Source: CAG-791 sp045130475 (GTDB lineage: Bacteria; Bacillota; Clostridia; Lachnospirales; Lachnospiraceae). Taken from it: a DNA stretch of 64,000 bases. Position 1 is the first letter of the stretch. Every line of letters starts with the position of its first letter. The notes beneath the pieces are model-generated. The model had not been told where the DNA came from and did not search any database. It was given only the letters and a program-made list of their open reading frames with translations. Shown here piece after piece: positions 1 to 7,548 of this stretch. The stretch is from NCBI GenBank assembly GCA_045130475.1, contig JBGUPU010000062.1, positions 1-64,000 of the forward strand, read 5' to 3'. The translations under genes were made by a program, and so were the position numbers.

Positions 1-119
1 TACCATGAACCAGTGAGGAGTTGTTTTATATTGTAACCAAAAGAATGCCGTATTTATGCGGCTTCTGGCGTTTCGCAAACGCCTAACAATTGCTAAACCT
101 GAAAGGAGTTCAAGACACA

Positions 120-989
120 ATGAAAGAGTACACCCCCGTCAAAGAAGGCAAGGTCCGTGAGATTTACGATGTGGGCGACAGCCTGATCATGGTCGCAACC
201 GACCGCATCTCCGCCTTTGACGTGATCCTCAAAAACAAGATCACCAAAAAGGGCACTGTCCTGACCCAGATGTCCCGCTTCTGGTTTGATTATACAAAGG
301 ATATCCTCCCCAACCACATGATCAGCACCGATGTCTCCGATATGCCTGAGTTTTTCCGTCAGGACCGCTTTGACGGCAACAGCATGATGTGCAAGAAGCT
401 CAATATGCTTCCCATCGAATGTATCGTCCGCGGCTACATCACCGGCAGCGGCTGGGAGAGCTACAAAAAGAACGGCACGGTCTGCGGCATTCAGCTTCCT
501 GAAGGTCTGAAGGAATGCGATCAGCTCCCTGAGCCCATCTATACTCCCAGCACCAAGGCAGAGCTGGGAGAGCACGATGAGAATATCAGTTTTGAGAAGA
601 GCATCGATGTCCTGGAAAAGGTCTTCCCCGGCAAGGGACAGGAATATGCCGAAAAGCTCCGCGACTGCACCATCGCTCTCTACAAGAAGTGTGCAGAGTA
701 TGCAAGGACCCGCGGCATCATCATCGCCGACACCAAGTTCGAGTTCGGCCTCGACGAAAAGGGCAATGTAGTCCTGGGCGACGAGATGCTCACTCCCGAC
801 AGCAGCCGCTTCTGGCCTGCAGAAGGCTATGAGCCCGGCCATGGCCAGCCTTCCTTCGACAAGCAGTTCGTACGCGACTGGCTCAAGGCCAATCCCGACA
901 GCGATTACAAGCTTCCTCAGGATGTCATCGACAAGACCATCGCAAAATATGAAGAGGCCTATACCCTTCTCACCGGCCTGAAGCTGTAA
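120..989 (+). CDS. purC: Phosphoribosylaminoimidazole-succinocarboxamide synthase (SAICAR synthetase)
   Basis: This cytoplasmic enzyme of de novo purine synthesis condenses CAIR with aspartate using ATP to give SAICAR. The 289-residue protein shows the N-terminal KEGKVREIYD nucleotide-binding segment (residues 8-17), ATDRISAFD (26-34), ECIVRGYITGSGW (100-112) and the late DTKFEFGLD segment. At 289 residues it is longer than the roughly 240-residue Bacillus form. Its C-terminal part (DEMLTPDSSRFWP and following) resembles the longer yeast Ade1-like form. The ATG at 120 is preferred over an in-frame TTG at 90 because GAAAGGAG lies just upstream of it. It is a single gene followed by a hairpin terminator, and no other pur gene is visible. 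Function is very secure. Confidence 0.96.
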   Translation: MKEYTPVKEGKVREIYDVGDSLIMVATDRISAFDVILKNKITKKGTVLTQMSRFWFDYTKDILPNHMISTDVSDMPEFFRQDRFDGNSMMCKKLNMLPIECIVRGYITGSGWESYKKNGTVCGIQLPEGLKECDQLPEPIYTPSTKAELGEHDENISFEKSIDVLEKVFPGKGQEYAEKLRDCTIALYKKCAEYARTRGIIIADTKFEFGLDEKGNVVLGDEMLTPDSSRFWPAEGYEPGHGQPSFDKQFVRDWLKANPDSDYKLPQDVIDKTIAKYEEAYTLLTGLKL

Positions 990-1055
990 GCTCCCGGCTG
1001 CCCGGACATGCCCGTGTACAGCGCGCGGCAGGGTCTTCCAGATCAATTATTACGC

Positions 1056-1086
1056 AAAAAAAGCACCTCATCGAGGTGCTTTTTTT
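1056..1086. terminator. Bidirectional intrinsic terminator between purC and the transketolase genes
   Basis: An 8-bp inverted repeat, AGCACCTC/GAGGTGCT (1061-1080), has an A-run on its left and a T-run on its right. It can therefore end both purC (plus) and the transketolase operon (minus). Confidence 0.9.
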
Positions 1087-1122
1087 ACTCTTCTTACCTT
1101 ATGTCTTATTCTGCCTTATGTC

Positions 1123-2070
1123 TTATTCTGCGAGGAATTCTTTGACAGTCTTGACGATGTTGGTCTCATCCAGGCCGAATTCGACCATAAGCTGAGCCAT
1201 GGGTCCGGAGTATCCGAAGACGTCCTGCAGGCCGATGCGGCGCACGCGGGCAGGATAGTTCTCAGCGAGGCCTGCGCAGACAGCCTCTCCGAGACCGCCG
1301 ACTACGCTGTGCTCTTCCGCGGTGATGATCCTGCCTCCGCACTCCTTAGCAGCTGCCACAACAGCTTCCTTGTCGATGGGCTTGATGGTTCCCATGTTGA
1401 GGACGCGGGCGTGGATGCCCTCTTTTTCAAGAGTCTCCGCTGCCTTGAGGGCCTCGTAGGTCAGAACGCCGTTGGAGATGATGCAGATATCGGTACCCTC
1501 GTGCAGGATCTCGGCCTTGCCGATCTCAAATTTGTAGTTTGCCTCATCGTGGAATACGGGGATGGCGGCGCGGCCCAGGCGGATGTAGACTGGTCCGTTG
1601 TACTCATAGGCAGCCTTGACCATCTGACGGGCTTCGACATCATCCGCAGGAGACATGACCAGCATGCCTGGAATGACGCGCATGAGGGCGAAGTCCTCAC
1701 AGCACTGGTGGGAAGCACCGTCCTCGCCGACGGAGATGCCGCCGTGGGAGGCACAGATCTTGACATTGAGATTTGTATATCCGATGGAATTGCGGATAAT
1801 CTCGTAGGCGCGTCCGGTCGCGAACATGGCAAAGCTGGATGCAAAGGGGATCAGACCCATAGCAGCCATACCTGCCGCTGTTCCCATGACATTACATTCC
1901 GCGATGCCGCAGTTGAAATGTCTGTCGGGATATGCTTTTTTGAACATGCCTGTCTTGGTGGAACCGGCGAGGTCCGCGTCGATCGCTACGACTCTGGGGT
2001 CAATCGCGCCGAGTTCGACAAGAGCTTTTCCGTAGCTTTCTCTGGTTGCGATTTTTTTCACTTCTGCCAT
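1123..2070 (-). CDS. Transketolase, C-terminal subunit (pyrimidine-binding and C-terminal domains)
   Basis: This is the second half of a split transketolase, the TPP enzyme that moves two-carbon ketol units between pentose-phosphate and glycolytic sugars. The 315-residue protein starts in the pyrimidine-binding domain. ATRESYGKALVELG is followed by DADLAGSTKT and the segment FNCGIAECNVMGTAAGMA, which carries the conserved catalytic Glu. It ends with a transketolase C-terminal domain. It begins 4 bases after the stop of the N-terminal subunit gene, so the two are surely co-transcribed and form one enzyme. Two-gene transketolases of this kind are common in Clostridia. A 1-deoxyxylulose-5-phosphate synthase is unlikely, because DXS is a single long chain. 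Confidence 0.94.
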   Translation of the reverse strand: MAEVKKIATRESYGKALVELGAIDPRVVAIDADLAGSTKTGMFKKAYPDRHFNCGIAECNVMGTAAGMAAMGLIPFASSFAMFATGRAYEIIRNSIGYTNLNVKICASHGGISVGEDGASHQCCEDFALMRVIPGMLVMSPADDVEARQMVKAAYEYNGPVYIRLGRAAIPVFHDEANYKFEIGKAEILHEGTDICIISNGVLTYEALKAAETLEKEGIHARVLNMGTIKPIDKEAVVAAAKECGGRIITAEEHSVVGGLGEAVCAGLAENYPARVRRIGLQDVFGYSGPMAQLMVEFGLDETNIVKTVKEFLAE

Positions 2071-2074
2071 GCGA

Positions 2075-2986
2075 TCATTCCTCCTCTTTTCCGGCTTCGA
2101 TCACGGTCTCCGCTCTGGGGGAAACCTCGGGCCCCTCTGCCTCAAGCTTTCTGCGGGTTGCTTCAAGCTCTTCGAGCGCCTGTGCGCATTCCGCATCGTT
2201 GGGTCCCTTGCCGTGCCAGTCTGCCACATTTTCCATGTAGGAAACACCGAGGCCCTTCACGGCCTTCATCAGGATGACAGTGGGCCTGCCGCTGCCCTTT
2301 GCAGCGTGGAACGAGGCAAAAGCTCTCTCCAGCTCATTGTAATCATTGCCGTCGCACTTGACGACATTGAAGCCGAAGGATGCAAACTTCTCATCAATGG
2401 GCTCCATGTTCATGACATCTTTTGTCCATCCGTCGATCTGCAGACCGTTGACATCCACTGCGATGCAGAGGTTGTCCAGTTTATAGTGGGCGGCGTACTC
2501 GGAAGCTTCCCAGACAAGGCCTTCCTCGATCTCGCCGTCGCCCAGAAGGGCGTAGACATTGATATCTTTTTTCAGGACATTCTTGGCAGCATTTGCCATG
2601 CCGCAAGACGCGGAATACCCCTGTCCCAGGGAGCCGGTGGAAAACTCCACGCCCGGGGTGGTATTCATATTGGGATGTCCCTGCAGATAAGAACCGATCT
2701 TCCTGATCGTCATCAGGTCTTCTTCCGGGAAGAAACCCTTCATTGCCAGGACAGCATACAGACCGGGCGCGCAGTGTCCCTTGGAGAGGACAAAACGGTC
2801 GCGGTCGGGATCCTTGGGGTTCTTTGGATCAATCCGCATCTCACAATTGTAGAGATAAGTCATGTAATCCATAGAGGAGAGGCTTCCGCCGGGATGTCCG
2901 GACTTGGCCTCATGCGTCTCTTTGACGATGTACATCCGTCCCTTGTTCGCGAAAAGCTTCAGTTCTTTGATTTTCTCAGGTGTCAT
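2075..2986 (-). CDS. Transketolase, N-terminal subunit (TPP-binding)
   Basis: This is the first half of the split transketolase and supplies the pyrophosphate-binding domain. In the 303-residue protein, the segment SGHPGGSLSSMDYMTYLY (about 28-45) and the thiamine-diphosphate/Mg motif GDGEIEEGLVWEA (about 148-160), followed by DVNGLQIDGW, are diagnostic. The gene comes first in the operon behind a good sigma-A promoter at 3057-3085. The four-base gap to the next gene implies tight translational linkage. Together the subunits are about 618 residues, close to a usual single-chain transketolase of about 660. Confidence 0.95.
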   Translation of the reverse strand: MTPEKIKELKLFANKGRMYIVKETHEAKSGHPGGSLSSMDYMTYLYNCEMRIDPKNPKDPDRDRFVLSKGHCAPGLYAVLAMKGFFPEEDLMTIRKIGSYLQGHPNMNTTPGVEFSTGSLGQGYSASCGMANAAKNVLKKDINVYALLGDGEIEEGLVWEASEYAAHYKLDNLCIAVDVNGLQIDGWTKDVMNMEPIDEKFASFGFNVVKCDGNDYNELERAFASFHAAKGSGRPTVILMKAVKGLGVSYMENVADWHGKGPNDAECAQALEELEATRRKLEAEGPEVSPRAETVIEAGKEEE

Positions 2987-3056
2987 TCGCTGCGATCCTC
3001 CATCCGCCGATCTTCTCTTTTACCGGCATTTTGCAGACAGTACTTTGGTCTTCACA

Positions 3057-3085
3057 ACAATATTGGAAAATGTTTTAAATGTCAA
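3057..3085 (-). promoter_or_regulatory. Sigma-A-type promoter for the transketolase operon
   Basis: On the minus strand a perfect TTGACA (3080-3085) is followed by a 17-base spacer and TATTGT (3057-3062). It sits about 70 bases upstream of the first transketolase start codon. Confidence 0.6.
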
Positions 3086-3114
3086 TGTTTTCCTGTATGA
3101 TTGCTTGAATTTAC

Positions 3115-3255
3115 AGATTATTCATTCCATGCTCTCAGGCTCGAGCCTTCGGCTGCTCGCTGTACGGCATTCGCCGTATACTGACAAATCAAAACTTTGT
3201 CGCTTACGAGCAAGCTCGACGCTCCCTGTTTTGATTTGTCCGTGCATGGCTCATT
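3115..3255. repeat. Nested palindromic intergenic element downstream of thrS
   Basis: Several inverted repeats are packed together. GACAAATCAAAAC (3183-3195) pairs with GTTTTGATTTGTC (3228-3240), 13 of 13 bases, around GAGC/GCTC repeats. Beside them lie TACGGC/GCCGTA around a short loop (about 3170-3182) and AGCC/GGCT around 3145-3155. An outer GCATGG/CCATGC-type pair brackets the whole. No open reading frame of interest lies here. It may be a REP-like repeat, an elaborate thrS terminator region, or a small RNA; its copy number elsewhere in the genome is unknown. Confidence 0.6.
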
Positions 3256-3260
3256 GCTTA

Positions 3261-5039
3261 TTACAGGCTGTCGATCAGCTCCAGGCTGTGCTCAGCATTC
3301 ATCTTCAGGCACATTTCAATGAATGTGTCGAGAGGAATGTTGTTGAGCTGGCGGTTGGAGCCCCGCAGATTGAGGGAAACAGTTCCTTCCTCTGCTTCCT
3401 TATCGCCGATGATAACGACATAGGGAGTCTTGAAGTTCTTGTAATATTTGATCTTCTCCTTCATATTTTTGTCGGAGTAGTCTGCCTCAAAACGGATTCT
3501 GTTGGCAGCGAGTTTATTTGCCACCTTCTTTGCATAGTCATTGTGCTCTGTGCGGATGGGAACAATACCCACCTGATAAGGAGAGAGCCAGAAAGGGAAT
3601 GCGCCCTTGAAGTGCTCGATCAGGATACCGATAAAGCGCTCCAGGGAACCGAACAGGGCGCGGTGGATGACAACGGGAACTCTCTCGGAGCCGTCGTTGG
3701 CGGTATAGGTCAGTTCGAAGTTTCTGGGCAGCTGGAAGTCAAGCTGCACAGTGCCGCACTGCCACTCGCGTCCCAAGGCGTCCTTGATCTGCAGGTCGAT
3801 CTTGGGACCGTAGAAAGCACCGTCGCCTTCGTTGATCTCGTAGTTGCCCTCGCCGTACATGCCGTCAAGGATCTTCTTGAGGGAAGCCTCCGCCTCATTC
3901 CAGAGCTCGATGTCACCCATAAAGTCCTCAGGGCGAGTGGACAGCTCTGCGCGGTAGGACAGGCCGAAGGTCTGGTAGATCTCGTCGGCAATGCCGAGGA
4001 CGTCTTTGATCTCATCTTCGATCTGGCTTTCCATCACGAAGGTGTGGTCATCGTCCTGACGGAACATCTGGACGCGGAAGAGGCCGTTGAGCTGGCCGGT
4101 CTTCTCTTTTCTGTGTACGACGTCGGTCTCGGAATAGCGGATGGGCAGATCGCGGTAGGAATGCACTCTGCGCTTGTAAGCCATCATGGCATTGGGGCAG
4201 TTCATGGGCTTTGCCGCCATGGTGTCATCCGCCTCAATTGTGCCGTCCTTGCCGGGGATGATAAACATGTTGTTCACATAGTGTGCCCAGTGGCCGCTGA
4301 TCAGCCACAGCTTCTTATTGTTAATGATGGGCGCGGAAATCTCCTGATAACCGTGCAGATCGTGGATGCCTCTCCAGTACTCAAGCAGGGTATTGAAGAC
4401 TCTCCAGCCGCGGGGAAGCCAGTAAGGCATGCCTTGTGCGGTCTCGTCGAACATGAACAGGTCCAGCTGCGGTCCCAGCTTCTTGTGATCGCGCTCCATA
4501 GCCTCTTTGATCAGGGCTTTGTGTGCTTTCAGGGCCTGTTTGTCCGGGAATGCATAGGCATAGATTCTCTGAAGGGAATCACGGTGCTCATCGCCGCGCC
4601 AGTATGCGCCGGAGACGCTTCTGATCTCAAAAGCAGCGCCCATGAGTTCCTGGGAATTGGCCACGTGAGGTCCGCGGCAGAGGTCAACAAAATCCTCGCC
4701 TGTATAATAGACAGTGATACGCTCGTCCTCGGGCAGGTCTTCGATCAACTCGGTCTTGAACTTCTGCCCCTGGAAGAGGTCCAGAGCCTCTGCGCGGGAC
4801 ATTTCCTTCTCGGTCCAGTCCTCGCGGCGCTTGAGGATCTCACGCATCTTGTTCTCGATCATCTTGAAATCGTCTTTATTCACCTGCCTGGGCAGAATGA
4901 AATCATAATAGAAACCGTCCGCGATCTGCGGTCCGATGGCGTACTGCACATTCTCTTTGCCGAAAATTTCAAAAACGGCCTTTGCCAGAATATGGGACAG
5001 AGAGTGACGATAAACTTCCAGATACTGTTCGCTTGCCAT
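3261..5039 (-). CDS. thrS: Threonyl-tRNA synthetase lacking the N-terminal TGS domain
   Basis: This class II synthetase charges tRNA-Thr in the cytoplasm. The 592-residue chain opens directly with the editing-domain signature RHSLSHILAKAV, whose HxxxH is H12/H16. The second editing motif region follows (CRGPHV near 121). Catalytic motifs include the zinc Cys of KPMNCPNAM (C281), FRQDDDHTF (H332) and VPVVIHRALFGSLERF. A C-terminal anticodon-binding domain ends the protein. Canonical ThrS is about 640 residues and begins with a 60-residue TGS domain, which is absent here. The start is set by GGAGG just upstream, and the T-box terminator ends about 90 bases before it, so no TGS was missed. Expression should respond to uncharged tRNA-Thr through the leader. 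A second, full-length ThrS elsewhere is possible. Confidence 0.95.
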   Translation of the reverse strand: MASEQYLEVYRHSLSHILAKAVFEIFGKENVQYAIGPQIADGFYYDFILPRQVNKDDFKMIENKMREILKRREDWTEKEMSRAEALDLFQGQKFKTELIEDLPEDERITVYYTGEDFVDLCRGPHVANSQELMGAAFEIRSVSGAYWRGDEHRDSLQRIYAYAFPDKQALKAHKALIKEAMERDHKKLGPQLDLFMFDETAQGMPYWLPRGWRVFNTLLEYWRGIHDLHGYQEISAPIINNKKLWLISGHWAHYVNNMFIIPGKDGTIEADDTMAAKPMNCPNAMMAYKRRVHSYRDLPIRYSETDVVHRKEKTGQLNGLFRVQMFRQDDDHTFVMESQIEDEIKDVLGIADEIYQTFGLSYRAELSTRPEDFMGDIELWNEAEASLKKILDGMYGEGNYEINEGDGAFYGPKIDLQIKDALGREWQCGTVQLDFQLPRNFELTYTANDGSERVPVVIHRALFGSLERFIGILIEHFKGAFPFWLSPYQVGIVPIRTEHNDYAKKVANKLAANRIRFEADYSDKNMKEKIKYYKNFKTPYVVIIGDKEAEEGTVSLNLRGSNRQLNNIPLDTFIEMCLKMNAEHSLELIDSL

Positions 5040-5119
5040 ACTTCCTCCTTTTTCGAAATCACACCTGCGGAAAAAACCGCTTCTGTCATTCCGATTGTGA
5101 CAATCTCATGACTGTGCAT

Positions 5120-5475
5120 AGAAAAATCCCCCGCACAGCATATACAGTTGCTTGCGAGGGACGTTTGTTCAACGCGGTTCCACCCTGCTTGCGGCAGATT
5201 CTCATACCAAAGGCGATCTCTTCGATCTGTTCAGAGATCAGAAATCTCCTGCCGCCACTTTTTTAGGACTGTAACGGAGTCACCGGGCTTGATTGGAGCC
5301 TCTCCGAGGTGGTCTTCGGGCAGTTTCCGACGGGGCACTTCCAGAACCGCCGTATGCCGTCACCCCCAATTCTGCTCTTCACTGGATCAAAGCAGCCTCC
5401 GGAGCCCAAGTGACACACAGCCGGCACCCCTCTCTGGGACATCCGCTGTCCTACTTTCCTCATCATAGATTTATA
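5120..5475 (-). promoter_or_regulatory. T-box riboswitch leader controlling thrS
   Basis: The minus strand carries the T-box consensus AGGGTGGAACCGCG at 5173-5186, just ahead of an intrinsic terminator. Stem I hallmarks lie near the 5' end: GAGGAAAGTAGGACAG at 5446-5461 and CAGAGAGGGG near 5430. The stem I base can close by TAGGAC (5448-5453) with GTCCTA (5264-5269). A threonine triplet ACT lies just inside that base (5278-5280) and is the candidate specifier; an ACC further up is an alternative. By the known T-box mechanism, uncharged tRNA-Thr stabilises the antiterminator and allows thrS transcription. The switch identity is strong; the exact specifier is an inference. Confidence 0.93.
5127..5162 (-). 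terminator. T-box leader intrinsic terminator (thrS)
   Basis: Read on the minus strand, CCCTCGCA pairs with TGCGGGGG, with an inner AGCA/TGCT pair, and ATTTTT follows. It lies directly downstream of the T-box bulge sequence, as expected for the terminator alternative of a T-box switch. Confidence 0.85.
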
Positions 5476-5521
5476 GCCGCAGACTTTTATGTCTGCATAG
5501 TTTCTGAATATAAACATTAAC

Positions 5522-5550
5522 ATTTTAGTACATGAGAAACAAAAAGTAAA
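5522..5550 (-). promoter_or_regulatory. Candidate promoter for the thrS T-box transcript
   Basis: On the minus strand TTTACT (5545-5550), a 17-base spacer and TAAAAT (5522-5527) lie about 50 bases upstream of the T-box stem I. Confidence 0.45.
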
Positions 5551-5613
5551 TAAACAAATTCTATAGATTGGTATTAATTTACCAGGGGTTTTTCGGCAAA
5601 TAGTCCATGCTGA

Positions 5614-6534
5614 TCATGCCTCCCTGTGGATAAACTCATCTCCGGAGGTATATTTGTAGACAGCGTCAATGAGGATCTCTTCTTCAGCCACCTGCGTGCG
5701 GTTGATCTCTGAGACAATCTGCAGAAGTCCCTCGGCATCCTCTCCGTTGTCCGGCAGCAGGATTACTTCATGGACGGAACTGGGCAGGACAAAATAATCC
5801 CCTCCTATGAAATCCGACAATTCCCGGAGAATTCCGGGATACAGAATCACCGCAGCTCCGTAAAGCGCGGCCTCATTGGTGAGCAGATACAGTTCTCCCT
5901 CCCCTGCAGGCTGCAGGACATCCAGCACATCCGAGAGAGAGCGGAATACCGGCGGAAGCATCCCGGGGCAGATCTCCAGTGCCTCCTGATAGAGCTGTTC
6001 CGATGTCATCCCCCAGCGTTCTATGTCCATATTCCGGATTATGATCATACCATTGCCGAAAGCCGGATCCTCCAGCAGATAAAAAAAGACACCTGCCAGG
6101 TCCTCAAAATCGATGTGCGGTACATCCTCCAGAAAGGCCTTGTTATGATCTTTATTGATGAGTTTGATCCCCAGTCTCTCGCGGACAGTTGCATAATCTT
6201 TGAAGAAATTCTCGGGGAATGTCACTTCCGGTGTCTGGCATTTGCAGTAGCGCAGGATATTTTCGGCCGAATCCGCAACTGCTTCCCCGTGCAGATAATG
6301 TTCATAGTACTGGTCCAGATAGACAGTCGGAGCAATCTGGGCGTCGTTGTAGCGCACTGTACAGGCCTTCTTATAGACCCCGTTGTTTTTTCGCACATCC
6401 CGGATGGAGATATCCACATTCTCTCCGGCGCGCTTTTCCAGTTCCCCGGTCAAAAGCTCATAATACTCCTTCTCACGGATCCTTGTGTTTCCTGCGTTCT
6501 TCTGTTCTGCATTCTTCTGTTCTGCGTTCATCAA
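5614..6534 (-). CDS. DUF5688-like protein of unknown function
   Basis: This is a 306-residue soluble protein with no signal peptide or membrane segment. It resembles the uncharacterised DUF5688 family, common and often multicopy in Lachnospiraceae. Typical features are the segment around APTVYLDQYYEHYLHGE (about 68-84), a central FLEDVPHIDFEDLAGVFFYL and a C-terminal region ending near a Thr/Asp-rich tail. The N-terminus contains an exact AEQKN repeat encoded by a short tandem DNA repeat (about 6500-6530), which could vary in copy number. The first two codons are both ATG, so the start is uncertain by one residue. It lies between the thrS leader and efp with no operon partner that suggests a role. 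The family assignment is from memory and moderate. Confidence 0.7.
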   Translation of the reverse strand: MMNAEQKNAEQKNAGNTRIREKEYYELLTGELEKRAGENVDISIRDVRKNNGVYKKACTVRYNDAQIAPTVYLDQYYEHYLHGEAVADSAENILRYCKCQTPEVTFPENFFKDYATVRERLGIKLINKDHNKAFLEDVPHIDFEDLAGVFFYLLEDPAFGNGMIIIRNMDIERWGMTSEQLYQEALEICPGMLPPVFRSLSDVLDVLQPAGEGELYLLTNEAALYGAAVILYPGILRELSDFIGGDYFVLPSSVHEVILLPDNGEDAEGLLQIVSEINRTQVAEEEILIDAVYKYTSGDEFIHREA

Positions 6535-6589
6535 TTGTTTCCTCCGTTCAAATGTGTTTGGCTGTTTTTACTGTCATGCTCACTGCAAA

Positions 6590-6634
6590 AAAAAAGAAAA
6601 GGCAATGAGCTCTATGTACTCAATGCCTTTTCCT
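6590..6634 (-). terminator. Intrinsic terminator after efp
   Basis: Read on the minus strand, AAAAGGCATTGAG and CTCATTGCCTTTT form a stem with one internal mismatch. A long T-run follows, encoded by the A-run at 6588-6600. It lies 85 bases past the efp stop. Confidence 0.8.
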
Positions 6635-6718
6635 GATTTTACAATTATTATGCAGGGGTTTCATTTGTGCTCCGCGGAATACAAAATACCGTCAGAGACT
6701 GTCCCCCTCAGAAACAGC

Positions 6719-7276
6719 TTACGCTCTGGAAAGATACTCGCCGGATCTGGTGTCGATCTTGATCTTGTCGCCGATGTTGCAGAACAGCGGAACGCTGACC
6801 TGTGCGCCGGTCTCAACAATCGCGGGTTTGGTTGCACCGGTTGCAGTGTTGCCCTTGAAGCCGGGCTCGGTATCGGTAATCTCCAGCTCGACAAACATCG
6901 GGGGCTCAATTGCAAAGGGATTGTTGTTGTAAGAATTGACCTTGACCATGTCGTTCTCTTTGACGAACTTCATGTTGTCGCCGACAATATCCTTACCAAG
7001 CGAAATCTGGTCGAACGTCTCTGTGTCCATGAAGGCATAGAGATCGCCATCCTGATACAGATACTGATACTCCTTGCGGTCGATCCTTGCCTGCGGGAAT
7101 TTCTCCGTAGGACGGAAAGTAGTCTCTGTAACACCGCCGTTAATAATATCTTTCAGCTTGGTTCTTACGAACGCAGCACCTTTGCCGGGCTTAACATGCT
7201 GGAACTCAACGATCTCGAGAACGCTGCCGTCTTTTTCAATCGTAATGCCATTCCTGAAATCACTTGCAGAAATCAT
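6719..7276 (-). CDS. efp: Translation elongation factor P
   Basis: EF-P binds ribosomes stalled on proline-rich stretches and promotes peptide bond formation. The 185-residue protein has the three-domain EF-P layout. The KOW-like domain starts MISASDFRNG and carries the tip loop HVKPGKGAAF with Lys32 at the position usually modified. Two OB domains follow, the last containing NIGDKIKIDTRSGEYLSRA. The internal ATG at 7276 is chosen because AGGAGGTAC lies 6-8 bases upstream; an upstream in-frame start would add 10 unconserved residues. The Lys tip suggests either a lysine-type modification or an unmodified factor. No modifying enzyme is encoded nearby. Confidence 0.97.
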   Translation of the reverse strand: MISASDFRNGITIEKDGSVLEIVEFQHVKPGKGAAFVRTKLKDIINGGVTETTFRPTEKFPQARIDRKEYQYLYQDGDLYAFMDTETFDQISLGKDIVGDNMKFVKENDMVKVNSYNNNPFAIEPPMFVELEITDTEPGFKGNTATGATKPAIVETGAQVSVPLFCNIGDKIKIDTRSGEYLSRA

Positions 7277-7315
7277 ATAAAGTACCTCCTGAAATAATCG
7301 CGTCAATACAAAAGT

Positions 7316-7344
7316 ATTCTATAACACGAAACCAAGTTTTTCAA
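7316..7344 (-). promoter_or_regulatory. Sigma-A-type promoter for efp
   Basis: On the minus strand TTGAAA (7339-7344), a 17-base spacer and TAGAAT (7316-7321) lie about 40 bases upstream of the efp start. Confidence 0.6.
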
Positions 7345-7433
7345 CATATTTCTTATCATGGCATGACTGCTTGTCATCCCTTGTTCCCACTCCGGATCAT
7401 GAACTGCTGATCCCGGCCGAATCTTTTCCTGTC

Positions 7434-7476
7434 TGAAAAAACAGGCCGCTCCCTGTAGGGAGTGACCTGTTTTTCA
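7434..7476 (-). terminator. Intrinsic terminator of the TRAP transporter operon
   Basis: On the minus strand AAAAACAGG..CTCCCT pairs across a 3-base loop with AGGGAG..CCTGTTTTTT, closing with a T-run. It lies about 75 bases past the dctP stop. Confidence 0.85.
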
Positions 7477-7548
7477 TACACGTATTTTTAAGACTCACCC
7501 GCGAACCCTGCGCAATGAAGTTCATAAATCACATACAGTTGAATAGAT

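Noticed and set aside
1..119. A possible riboswitch ahead of purC
   Set aside because: Only 119 bases are visible; a small GCCG..CGGC hairpin is present but nothing matches a purine or PRPP-type switch.
93..1046. A 317-codon minus-strand frame opposite purC
   Set aside because: Shadow of purC; it crosses into the intergenic gap and has no ribosome site or recognisable domain.
2904..5111. A 735-codon plus-strand frame opposite thrS
   Set aside because: Antisense shadow that also runs through the palindromic element; no family features, and thrS is secure.
5148..5523. Short frames on both strands ahead of thrS
   Set aside because: They lie within the T-box leader RNA and have no coding signal.
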